Shown here piece by piece: positions 1 through 7,162 of a DNA stretch of 64,000 bases. The notes under the pieces were generated by a model that searched no databases, had not been told where the DNA came from, and saw only the letters and a list, made by a program, of their open reading frames with translations. The first letter of the stretch is position 1. Every line of letters begins with the position of its first letter. This DNA comes from CAZLAK01 sp964557545. GTDB lineage: Bacteria; Bacillota; Desulfotomaculia; Desulfotomaculales; Pelotomaculaceae. The stretch lies in NCBI GenBank assembly GCA_964557545.1, contig CAZLAK010000003.1, positions 1 to 64,000 of the forward strand, read 5' to 3'. A program made the translations under genes and the position numbers.

Positions 1-11
1 ATCCCTGTCTA

Positions 12-60
12 AAAAAATTTTACAGGCCGGCAGTGAAAATGCCGGCCTGTTTGTTTTTTA
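12..60 (-). terminator. Bidirectional intrinsic terminator after cobT
   Basis: An 11-bp perfect stem (22-32 with 40-50, loop of seven) has a T-rich tract on either side, so it can stop transcripts from both strands. On the minus strand it lies 20 nt past the cobT stop codon and is most simply the cobT terminator. Confidence 0.85.
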
Positions 61-80
61 CTTAATTAAATTTAACGCTG

Positions 81-1160
81 CTAATTTTTCAACATTTTTT
101 CTCCGTCCAGCAAAGTAACGCGGGCTTCTTCAAATGTGGCCATTTCGTTTAAAAGCTTTAATGCCGCTTCAATCAAAGGTATGGCCAGGGCGGCGCCGGT
201 CCCCTCCCCAAGCCTCATCCTCAAGTGAATGACAGGGGATAAACCTAACAGTTCTAACATTAGGCGGTGCCCCCTTTCTTCTGATAGGTGAGAAGCTATT
301 ATGTAGTTCCTGCACTGGGGAGCCAGTTTTTGGGCAATCAGGGCAGCAGCAGTGGTAATAAAACCGTCGAGCAGCACCGGCACCCGCCGCGCCGCCGCTG
401 CTAAAATCACGCCGGCCAAGCCCCCTATTTCCAGACCCCCTACTTTGGCCAGAACATCCAGGCCGTCTGCCGGATTGGGCCGGTTTACTTCCAGCGCCCG
501 CCGCACCGCCCGCTCCTTGCGTAAAAGAACCTCATCGTTTACCAAAGTGCCCCTCCCCGTCACATCAGCAGCGTCATATCCCCCTATGGACGCCAGAATA
601 GCACTGCTGGCCGTAGTATTGCCAATACCCATATCACCCAAAGCCAAAAGACCGGCGCCCTTTTCGATCTCCTCCAAGGCCACTTCAATGCCCGTTTCTA
701 TTGCCCTCACCGCTTCTTCTCTGGACATAGCCGGCCCCAAAGAGATGTTGTCCGTGCCGGCCTTTACTTTTTTCGGCAGTACGCCCGGGTAATTCACCGG
801 CACAGCCACACCCACGTCCACCACTACCAGGCGGGCTCCGGTGTGTCTGGCCAGCACCCCAATGCCGGACACGCCGCTGACAAAGGCCGGCAGGATCTGC
901 GCCGTAACTTCCTGGGCCGCCAGGCTCACCCCTTCTTCCACTACTCCGTGATCACCGGCCATAACGATCACCACCTTATCCGCCAGTTGCGGCCGGGGAC
1001 AGCCCGTAATGCCGGCTATCTGGACGGCTATATCCTCTAAAACACCAAGACTCCCCGGCGGCTTAATAAGCCTGTCCAGCCTCTCCCTTGCCCTTTCCAT
1101 GGCCCCGCGGTCTAGTCCGCCGATCATCTTTACAGCTTGCTCAAGAACTTTCACCACCAC
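81..1160 (-). CDS. cobT: Nicotinate-nucleotide--dimethylbenzimidazole phosphoribosyltransferase
   Basis: This enzyme transfers phosphoribose from nicotinate mononucleotide to 5,6-dimethylbenzimidazole, giving alpha-ribazole phosphate for the lower ligand of cobalamin; it is cytosolic. The 359-residue product has normal family length. It shows the DMGIGNTT substrate loop near residue 175 and the GEGTGAA motif with the catalytic-base Glu at about 319. Three GTG codons in a row follow a GGGGGG site, so the exact start may be one or two codons later. The gene stands alone behind a cobalamin riboswitch and terminator, so it should be switched off when B12 is plentiful. No other B12 gene is in the window. 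Confidence 0.95.
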   Translation of the reverse strand: MVVKVLEQAVKMIGGLDRGAMERARERLDRLIKPPGSLGVLEDIAVQIAGITGCPRPQLADKVVIVMAGDHGVVEEGVSLAAQEVTAQILPAFVSGVSGIGVLARHTGARLVVVDVGVAVPVNYPGVLPKKVKAGTDNISLGPAMSREEAVRAIETGIEVALEEIEKGAGLLALGDMGIGNTTASSAILASIGGYDAADVTGRGTLVNDEVLLRKERAVRRALEVNRPNPADGLDVLAKVGGLEIGGLAGVILAAAARRVPVLLDGFITTAAALIAQKLAPQCRNYIIASHLSEERGHRLMLELLGLSPVIHLRMRLGEGTGAALAIPLIEAALKLLNEMATFEEARVTLLDGEKMLKN

Positions 1161-1185
1161 ACGCCCCCCGTTTTGATTATTTTTA

Positions 1186-1222
1186 ACTAAAAAAGCCCAC
1201 AGCCATAGCGGCCGTGGACTTT
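1186..1222 (-). terminator. Riboswitch-controlled terminator in the cobT leader
   Basis: On the minus strand, a ten-position stem (1210-1219 with 1195-1204, two mismatches) with a 5-nt loop is followed by a run of six T. It lies between the cobalamin riboswitch and the cobT start, so it is the likely expression platform. Confidence 0.8.
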
Positions 1223-1257
1223 TCCATCATCCAGCGGTTTTATTCCCTAACGGGAAT

Positions 1258-1432
1258 TGACCGGCGGGCAGGTCTCCTGGCTCTGCAGTCATTGCCCGGA
1301 TCCAAAGCCTTCCCAGTACTTTCCACCAGTGGCTTTCCAAAAAAGGCCGGGCTCTTCGCATTACAGTGGCGGGACCGCTCAGGACTTGCACCTGATTCCC
1401 TATTCTCCCTTTGGCGGGCACCCGCCGGCCGT
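1258..1432 (-). promoter_or_regulatory. Cobalamin (adenosylcobalamin) riboswitch
   Basis: Read on the minus strand, the leader contains the conserved GCCACTG element (1364-1370) and the B12 box AGCCAGGAGACCTGCC (1267-1282). A closing P1 helix pairs CCGGCGGG (1421-1428) with CCCGCCGG (1261-1268). These are hallmark elements of the Cobalamin riboswitch family. An intrinsic terminator follows 40 nt later, then cobT, which fits transcriptional attenuation by B12. Confidence 0.95.
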
Positions 1433-1523
1433 GCGATATTTAGTTTATGGTTTAAAAATTGCACAGCTTTGTGCTTTTACTTACAACTATTCTGCATTAA
1501 TTAAAAATTTCCTGCCAAGCCTC

Positions 1524-2057
1524 TCATTTTTTTGGCTGGCGGTCAAAGAAAATATTTTTGCCGGTTGCCGATAGGGGGACACCGGCCACCAGTTCCCCTT
1601 CTATCAAACCCATCCGCCGGGCCACCACGCCCACCCGGTACATGATGCGGTTATCCACGTTGAGAATGGAAGCTGTCTTGACTGCCGAACCCAGGGCAAT
1701 ACCCAAGTCAATGTAACGCCAGGAACACAGAGGGCCCTTAAATTCCGGCCCCTCAACAGATTTTAAATCAGCACAGCGCTCACGGCCGCAGGCGCCGCAG
1801 TTCAAGCCGAGCGGCGCCGGACTATCTACAGAAATTAGAAAAAGGGCATCTGAGCGCCTTACCCCGTCGGCATCCCTGTCAAAGTTAGGGTCGCCTTTCT
1901 CCCGGCCGTACTTCTCCATTTCTCCGGCCAGGACTCTTAAATCTTCACCGGTCAGCACCTTTGTCCTAATAAAATTTTGCCCTAGAGACTTTGGTGCAGT
2001 GCAAGCAGACAACTCCATGAGCGACGCTACCAGTGATACGGCATCCTTTAATTCCAC
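1524..2057 (-). CDS. DUF2148 ferredoxin-domain protein
   Basis: This is a 177-residue cytosolic protein of the DUF2148 family, described as containing a ferredoxin-like domain. The second half of the N-terminal region carries the cysteine cluster NCGACGRERC (about residues 86-95) plus a later Cys in GPLCSW, suggesting an iron-sulfur site. The glycine-rich tail (GVPLSATGKNIFFDR) is typical of the family. It starts with GTG behind GAGGAGG. It lies 17 nt downstream of the radical SAM gene on the same strand, so it is probably co-transcribed with it and ychF. The biochemical role is unknown. Confidence 0.7.
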   Translation of the reverse strand: MELKDAVSLVASLMELSACTAPKSLGQNFIRTKVLTGEDLRVLAGEMEKYGREKGDPNFDRDADGVRRSDALFLISVDSPAPLGLNCGACGRERCADLKSVEGPEFKGPLCSWRYIDLGIALGSAVKTASILNVDNRIMYRVGVVARRMGLIEGELVAGVPLSATGKNIFFDRQPKK

Positions 2058-2074
2058 GTTCGATCCAAACCTCC

Positions 2075-3052
2075 TCAGCCTGTGTAAATTCTCTTAAGAC
2101 CGGCTTTTTCGGCCGCTTTTACTGCTTCCCTGTACTCGGGCGCTGTGATCCGCCTTTTTAACAGCGGGTGAGCAAAGGCCCGGTAGGCGGGGTAATACTG
2201 GTCCATAATATTGACAAAAGTAAGGGGGGAAATTTCTTCTGCCAAAAACTTCATAACTTTTTCTGTGCCGGCCAGCCCGCCGGGCAGTACCAGGTGCCGC
2301 ACGAGCAGCCCCCTCACCGCTATGCCATTATCGTCCAGCACCAGGTCCCCTACCTGATCATGCATTATTTTAACCGCCGCGCCTGCCACCGTAAAGTAGC
2401 GCGGTGCACCGGACAGTTTCCAGCCCACCTCGTCGTCGCCGTACTTTAAGTCCGGCATGTAAATATCCACTACTCCATCTAAAAGCCCGATGGTAGCGGG
2501 TGCGTCGTAACCGCCGGTATTGTAAACAATAGGCAGCCGCAAGCCCCCCTCCAGCGCCAGTACCATAGCCTCCAATATCTGGGGGACAAAGTGGCTCGGC
2601 GATACCAAATTTATGTTATGGCAGCCTCTCTCTTGCAGGCGGAGCATCATTTTGGCCAGTTCAGCAGCAGTTACTTCACGCCCTTGGCCCTCCTGGCTTA
2701 TATCGAAATTCTGGCAGAAAATGCATCTTAAATTACAACGGGCAAAGAAGATAGTCCCCGAGCCGCCCCACCCTACTAAGGGAGCCTCTTCGCCAAAGTG
2801 CGGCCCGTAACTGCTCACCGCTGCCTGCCGCCCGCTGCGGCATATGCCCGCCTCTCCCTTAAAGCGGTTAACCCGGCATTCGTGCGGGCAGACCGTGCAC
2901 TCTTCCAAAAGGGAAAGGGCTTTTTCTGCCCGCTCCTTTAAGCCCGCCGCTCCCAGTTTGGCGTAAGTTGGATTTAACACACCTTCCACCGCCCGTCCAG
3001 GCTTAAAATCTAAGATAACTTTTAAAACATCATACCCTTCTTTATTTAACAT
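2075..3052 (-). CDS. Radical SAM protein, pyruvate formate-lyase activase-like (COG1313 type)
   Basis: The product has 325 residues. A CxxxCxxC iron-sulfur motif (CNLRCIFC) near residue 110 binds the SAM cluster. An upstream CTVCPHECRVNR segment and a GICR motif give extra cysteines, as in the PflA-like COG1313 group. These proteins are homologous to glycyl-radical-enzyme activases, but no glycyl radical enzyme lies nearby, so the true substrate is unknown. The first 11 bp overlap the end of ychF and it is followed closely by the DUF2148 gene. Cytosolic, oxygen-sensitive by family. Confidence 0.8.
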   Translation of the reverse strand: MLNKEGYDVLKVILDFKPGRAVEGVLNPTYAKLGAAGLKERAEKALSLLEECTVCPHECRVNRFKGEAGICRSGRQAAVSSYGPHFGEEAPLVGWGGSGTIFFARCNLRCIFCQNFDISQEGQGREVTAAELAKMMLRLQERGCHNINLVSPSHFVPQILEAMVLALEGGLRLPIVYNTGGYDAPATIGLLDGVVDIYMPDLKYGDDEVGWKLSGAPRYFTVAGAAVKIMHDQVGDLVLDDNGIAVRGLLVRHLVLPGGLAGTEKVMKFLAEEISPLTFVNIMDQYYPAYRAFAHPLLKRRITAPEYREAVKAAEKAGLKRIYTG

Positions 3053-4154
3053 TAAACCGGAAGTTTATAATGTCCCCGTCCTCAACGATGTATTCCTTCC
3101 CTTCCAGCCGGAAAAGCCCCTTTTCCCGCACGCGAGCCATACTGCCCCACTCTTTTAGGTCACGGAATTTGACCACTTCTGCCCTGATAAAGCCCCTCTC
3201 CATGTCGGAGTGTACTTTGCCGGCTGCCTTCTTGGCTTGTGTACCCCTGTGGATTGTCCATGCTTTCACTTCGTCCTCGCCGACTGTAAAAAAAGAAATA
3301 AGCCCCAAATGCTCGTAAGCGGACCTCGCCAGCCTCTCTATGCCCGGCTGCTCAATTCCCAAGTCAGACAAAAAAATTTCCCGGTCGGCCTCGGGCAGCT
3401 GGCTGATTTCCATTTCTAACCGGCCGCAAACTTCCAAAACAGGAAATCCTCTTTTTGCAGCATAAGAAAGGAGCTCCTCCCGAAAAGGGTATGTCCCAGA
3501 CTTAAGCTGCTCCTCGTCAGTGTTTACCACCAGGATCATGGGCTTGCTGGTAAAAAAACTGTAGTTTTTCAAAAAGCGCCTTTCTTCGTCCGTTAACGCC
3601 AGCGAGCCAACCGTCATTTCACCTTCCAGAGCCGAAAGACACTTTTCTAAGACAGAAAGCTCCTCCTCTTGTTCTTTCTTTACTTTTTTACCGCTTTTTA
3701 TCCGTTCAATCCTCTTTTCTACCAGTTCCATATCGGCTAAAAGGAGCTCTGTATTAACTGTTTCCACGTCCTTTCGGGGGTTTATCTCGCCGTCCACGTG
3801 AGGGACTTCCGCGTTTTGAAAAGCGCGCACAACGTGCACTAAAAGATCGGCATCGCGCGCTGCCTCCAAAAACTGGTTTAAAGAGCCCGCGCTTTGGCCT
3901 GTACCCCTTGTTAGCCCTGGGATATCACTAAAAATCATTTGAGCATAAGTGGTTTTGCGGGGCTTAAAGAGGTCGCTCAAAAAATCAAGCCGGCGGTCGG
4001 GAATTTTGGCTGCACCCGTATTGGCGCCAGTTCTTCCCGAGAGGTAACCCGAAGTCTTGGCCGCTGCACCGGTAAGGAGGTTGAAAATAGTAGTTTTGCC
4101 CACCAGGGGCAGGCCGATTATGCCGCAGTTAAGATTCATTGCCGTCACCTGCAA
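3042..4154 (-). CDS. ychF: Redox-regulated ATPase/GTPase YchF (OLA1 family)
   Basis: The 370-residue product has an N-terminal P-loop (GLPLVGKTTIFNLL) near residue 15, a DIPGL switch and the NTDEE nucleotide-specificity motif that in this family replaces NKxD and favours ATP. It ends with a TGS domain (EVKAWTIHRG to VEDGDIINFRFNVK). Family members bind ribosomes and respond to oxidative stress. The start ATG lies directly upstream of a divergent promoter for the TauE-like gene. It is the first gene of a three-gene minus-strand cluster with the radical SAM and DUF2148 genes, all overlapping or tightly spaced. Confidence 0.92.
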   Translation of the reverse strand: MQVTAMNLNCGIIGLPLVGKTTIFNLLTGAAAKTSGYLSGRTGANTGAAKIPDRRLDFLSDLFKPRKTTYAQMIFSDIPGLTRGTGQSAGSLNQFLEAARDADLLVHVVRAFQNAEVPHVDGEINPRKDVETVNTELLLADMELVEKRIERIKSGKKVKKEQEEELSVLEKCLSALEGEMTVGSLALTDEERRFLKNYSFFTSKPMILVVNTDEEQLKSGTYPFREELLSYAAKRGFPVLEVCGRLEMEISQLPEADREIFLSDLGIEQPGIERLARSAYEHLGLISFFTVGEDEVKAWTIHRGTQAKKAAGKVHSDMERGFIRAEVVKFRDLKEWGSMARVREKGLFRLEGKEYIVEDGDIINFRFNVK

Positions 4155-4197
4155 TCAAAAATTAAAGTTTTGATAAAAAAAATTAAAGGGGCCGTTT

Positions 4198-4225
4198 TTG
4201 TTTACGTTAAATAATATTGTATAAT
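4198..4225 (+). promoter_or_regulatory. Predicted sigma-A promoter for the TauE/SafE-like gene
   Basis: TTGTTT (4198-4203) and a perfect TATAAT (4220-4225) are separated by 16 nt. The in-frame TTG at 4217 sits inside the -10 box, which rules it out as the translation start and supports GTG 4247. Confidence 0.6.
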
Positions 4226-4246
4226 AATCGCCAGGGGGTATGGTTT

Positions 4247-4609
4247 GTGGAAACATTTACTCTTATTACACTAACTGCACTGGGTATTTTAGTGGGTATT
4301 ATTGCCAGCTTTACCGGCTTGGGGGGCGGGTTCATCATGGTTCCCCTGCTGAGCTTTCTCGGCTTCGCCTCTCAAAGGGCAGTAGGAACTTCTTTTATGG
4401 CCATCCTCATAATTAGTTTATCTGCCCTTTTTGCCCACGGCAAGCTAGCCCACGTGGACTACCGCATGGGGCTCTTGTTGGGGATAGGCGGTATCATCGG
4501 TGCCCAGCTGGGCTCCAGGCTGGTAGATTACGTTTCCACAGCGGCGTTTAATAAAATTTTTGCCCTTTTACTATTAGTCATGGCGGCGCGCATGTTTTAT
4601 CAGAAATAA
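4247..4609 (+). CDS. Half-length TauE/SafE-family membrane permease
   Basis: This is a sulfite-exporter TauE/SafE (DUF81) family membrane protein of about 120 residues with four predicted hydrophobic segments. The signature GIIASFTGLGGGFIMVPLL lies near the N terminus. Full-size members have about 250 residues formed from two such halves, so this is a half-size unit that would have to dimerise or pair with another half. I chose GTG 4247 because AGGGGG (4233-4238) precedes it by 8 nt and the upstream TTG lies in the promoter. No partner half follows within the window; the next gene is convergent. Substrate unknown. Confidence 0.75.
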   Translation: METFTLITLTALGILVGIIASFTGLGGGFIMVPLLSFLGFASQRAVGTSFMAILIISLSALFAHGKLAHVDYRMGLLLGIGGIIGAQLGSRLVDYVSTAAFNKIFALLLLVMAARMFYQK

Positions 4610-4645
4610 CAATTATCCGCACATCGGCGAATATGCGGCAAATAT
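4610..4645. terminator. Possible weak hairpin between convergent genes
   Basis: CCGCA and TGCGG form a short stem around a 12-nt loop between the TauE-like stop and the end of the DUF2194-like gene. There is no good T-run, so termination here is uncertain. Confidence 0.25.
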
Positions 4646-4659
4646 GCTATCCTATTTTG

Positions 4660-6504
4660 CTATCCTAATTGCTGCACGCGGATTTGCTTTTTCACCGGGT
4701 TCGATAAAACGGTTAGGTAAAGCCAGCCGCCCTCTCTTACTGCTCTTATTTCGCTTCCTAAAACAACCGGGGCAGATTCTTCACCTACATAGAGGGCTAC
4801 AGTAATGTCCTTCAGTCCCTGGGGGTTTTCTAATTCCACCTCGTAGCTGTACCCTTCCCTCTTTACCTGCCAGTTTGTCCGGGAAAGCCGGCACAAAAAG
4901 TCCGCAAACTGGCTCATAGGGGCGACCGCCAAGCGGCCTTTTCTCTGTTCTTCCAGCGCTTTTTCTTCTAGAGCACGTATGGCTTCTGTGCAGTAGCGCC
5001 TGTCTGAAGGGTGCGTGTAAAAGGTCCTGATAACCCTCTCCTCGGCGGCATATTCTACCAAGTCTTCCAACCACTGTTTGACTTCTTCAAAAGGCACTTT
5101 CCCCCTTTCCATTTCTTCAAGACAGGCAAACTGGCGGTACGGCGAAATGGGGAAAGCCCACATATCATCCCCCGCGTAATCCGCGTCCAGGCGCGGGCGG
5201 CTGGGGCTGGAACCGGTATCACCGGCATAATAGTAAGCCTTTACCCCCAACTGTTCTAAGTGTTTATTGAGCCAAAAAGGGTGTGTGCCGCCGGGAGCGC
5301 TGTACTCCAACACCTGCCGGCCGGTAACTTCTTCTAAGGAATTAAAATTTAAATCTACTAGGTCAAAAACCTTCTCTTTAGGAAGGTACTTTATATTGAA
5401 GGCAAAAAAATTGTGAGCCCATCCGCCGTGGGCGCCTATCTCCCCGTAGTTCTGGAGAACTTCCAAAAGAGGCCTGCCGCGGTACTTGTTCCCAGCGTCA
5501 AAGCCCATCCCATCCCCAAACTTGTAAGTATCGGGCCCAGCCGTAACGTGAATAGAAAAAGGCATTTCACTTTGAAACAGGCCCTGCATAAGCATTACCG
5601 CCAGGGGCCGGAAGTAGGCGCCGCTGCAAATGTGCAAATTTACCACCAGCCCTCCGCTGCCGCCGGGGCTGTTCACCAGACGCGGCACCTTGGCATAACG
5701 TATGAGAAAAGTGCGCAATACCGAGCGGGGAGCCAGGTCGTCAGACTTAAGTTTGTACTTGCCGCAAGGCATATTGGCGTAGAGCGCTGTTCCCCCGGAA
5801 GGGTACACTTTTTCCGTAATAACAGGTACCTGTGTGTTTTGCTGGCGGTCAAAGGCCACTACCAGGGCATCTGTGTTAATTGCGCGCGTGTGCTCGTACA
5901 CCAGCTTTCCGTAAGAATAACTGCAGACCGCTCCTTCCCGGTCAATCTTACCGGGAGTAATACCCCACTCCCGGCCTTTTGCTGCAGAAGAAAAATACCA
6001 AAAGCCGTTGTAAGTTAATTTTTCCCCTGCCGGCGGCGCAAGGCAGTACCTCACGCCGACAAGACCGGCCAGTAGCGGCGAGAGCAAGAGGCTGCCGGAC
6101 TCATCTTTTGATGCAGCATCTAAGACTACTAAAACACAGCCCCCTTCTTCCCGGACGTAATCTTCTATAACTTTAGCTGCCCCGGCCGGCATAAAAGCGT
6201 TAACGAATTCTGGCACAATAAGCGCCTCAAAGCGCTCTTTTAAACCCCGGGCGCCGTAAACTTCTAGGTCATCCAGGAAGAGGCGGCGGTGCGGAAAACC
6301 CTCTTCCTTTAATATTTGCTCGTAGGCCGCCAAAATTAAACCCTCCTGCTCGTAAAACTCGCCGTTCCCCGCTAAAAGCCCGACCTGAACAGTTCTATCC
6401 GGCTGGGCCCAGGAAAAGTGCAGGACGGCGCTTGCAGCCGCCACAAGAAAGAGAGCAATAACACCAGCTGTCATTGTAAATAATCTGAGTTTGCCGTTGT
6501 CCAT
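4660..6504 (-). CDS. Membrane-anchored DUF2194-like / polysaccharide-deacetylase-like protein
   Basis: A product of about 614 residues with an N-terminal membrane anchor (residues about 7-30, TMTAGVIALFLVAAASAVL) and a large extracytoplasmic part. The first half (VGLLAGNGEFYEQEGL onward) resembles a glutamine-amidotransferase-like fold used as a scaffold. The second half has GEIGAHGGWAHN, SAPGGTHPFW and FYTHPSD, the sort of His/Asp-rich strands seen in carbohydrate deacetylases and DUF2194 proteins. I infer a role in exopolysaccharide or cell-wall sugar processing; I cannot assign a reaction. The ATG at 6504 was preferred to TTG at 6519. It appears monocistronic. Confidence 0.55.
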   Translation of the reverse strand: MDNGKLRLFTMTAGVIALFLVAAASAVLHFSWAQPDRTVQVGLLAGNGEFYEQEGLILAAYEQILKEEGFPHRRLFLDDLEVYGARGLKERFEALIVPEFVNAFMPAGAAKVIEDYVREEGGCVLVVLDAASKDESGSLLLSPLLAGLVGVRYCLAPPAGEKLTYNGFWYFSSAAKGREWGITPGKIDREGAVCSYSYGKLVYEHTRAINTDALVVAFDRQQNTQVPVITEKVYPSGGTALYANMPCGKYKLKSDDLAPRSVLRTFLIRYAKVPRLVNSPGGSGGLVVNLHICSGAYFRPLAVMLMQGLFQSEMPFSIHVTAGPDTYKFGDGMGFDAGNKYRGRPLLEVLQNYGEIGAHGGWAHNFFAFNIKYLPKEKVFDLVDLNFNSLEEVTGRQVLEYSAPGGTHPFWLNKHLEQLGVKAYYYAGDTGSSPSRPRLDADYAGDDMWAFPISPYRQFACLEEMERGKVPFEEVKQWLEDLVEYAAEERVIRTFYTHPSDRRYCTEAIRALEEKALEEQRKGRLAVAPMSQFADFLCRLSRTNWQVKREGYSYEVELENPQGLKDITVALYVGEESAPVVLGSEIRAVREGGWLYLTVLSNPVKKQIRVQQLG

Positions 6505-6581
6505 TGTCTTTTCCCGCAATCACCTTCGTTTATTTATTGATATTATATATAAAGTTGTTGGTCATAATTTTCTGTGTTATC

Positions 6582-6625
6582 ATAAATAAAAAGCGGCTTT
6601 TCCCGCTGGGGGTGCCGCTTGTTTT
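6582..6625 (-). terminator. Intrinsic terminator after the small Cys-rich gene
   Basis: AAGCGGC (6591-6597) pairs with GCCGCTT (6614-6620); T-rich tracts flank both sides. It lies just past the stop codon of the 60-residue minus-strand gene. Confidence 0.75.
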
Positions 6626-6632
6626 TCACCCC

Positions 6633-6815
6633 TTAGACCCGGCAAAAGCCACAGCCCAATTCTTCTCCCCATTCACTGTAACGCCCTTTGGGAACAAACA
6701 ATTCACAAGTCTCATCATAAGGCTCTACTGCTTTTGAGCCGGCTTCACACATGGCCGCGCCAAACGCCTTCCAGCTGCGGAAGTAAACACAGTCTTTACA
6801 GTACAAAAGCACCAC
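6633..6815 (-). CDS. Small cysteine-rich protein, unknown function
   Basis: A 60-residue product with cysteines in the pattern CKDC near the N terminus, AMCEAG and ETCELF in the middle and GCGFC at the C terminus: enough ligands for a zinc or iron-sulfur site. I do not recognise a named family. Two GTG codons form the start; the upstream GGCGGGG is a moderate ribosome binding site. A clean intrinsic terminator follows, which supports it being a real gene. It is divergent from the aldehyde ferredoxin oxidoreductase operon, with a CACGTG-centred palindrome in between. Confidence 0.55.
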   Translation of the reverse strand: MVLLYCKDCVYFRSWKAFGAAMCEAGSKAVEPYDETCELFVPKGRYSEWGEELGCGFCRV

Positions 6816-6851
6816 CCCGCCTTCGGAAGTTTTTTTAGCGCAAGATTTATT

Positions 6852-6870
6852 TTATGCTCACGTGAGATAA
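6852..6870. promoter_or_regulatory. Palindrome CTCACGTGAG in a divergent intergenic region
   Basis: A perfect 10-bp palindrome (6857-6866) is flanked by TTAT on the left and ATAA on the right, extending it to an imperfect 19-bp inverted repeat. It lies between the small Cys-rich gene and the AOR operon, where a shared operator would be expected. No regulator is identified. Confidence 0.35.
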
Positions 6871-6960
6871 TTTTCAATATGCCGCAAAATAAATTTCACC
6901 TGTTATTTTTTTATAAAATGCCAATATTCAAACTTAAGAGTTGCTTTGGAGGAAATACCT

Positions 6961-7137
6961 TTGACGAGAAGAAAATATGCCATTGGGGACCGGGTTTCTG
7001 TTTGCCTGCCCGACGGGAAAGTCATTGTGGGAAGAATAATTGAAATTATTGAGGTAGCCAAGTCAACGTGTTACCTAATACAATTTAACGGCGCTTTTGC
7101 CCTGGTTGCCGAAAAAGACATCACGGGAAAGGATTAG
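6961..7137 (+). CDS. Small beta-rich protein upstream of aldehyde ferredoxin oxidoreductase
   Basis: A product of about 58 residues. The TTG at 6961 is chosen as start because GGAGG (6948-6952) precedes it by 8 nt. The composition (KYAIGDRVSVCLPDGKV, VGRIIEIIEV, YLIQFNGAFALV) suggests a compact SH3-like or KOW-like beta barrel of the kind found in small regulatory or scaffold proteins. It lies 25 nt before the AOR start and is probably the first gene of that operon. Function unknown. Confidence 0.6.
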   Translation: MTRRKYAIGDRVSVCLPDGKVIVGRIIEIIEVAKSTCYLIQFNGAFALVAEKDITGKD

Positions 7138-7162
7138 AAAAGAAATTTCGGGAGGCTGTAAA

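Noticed and set aside
1214..1574. Overlapping plus- and minus-strand frames upstream of cobT
   Set aside because: The sequence is explained by the cobalamin riboswitch and its terminator; the frames lack start signals.
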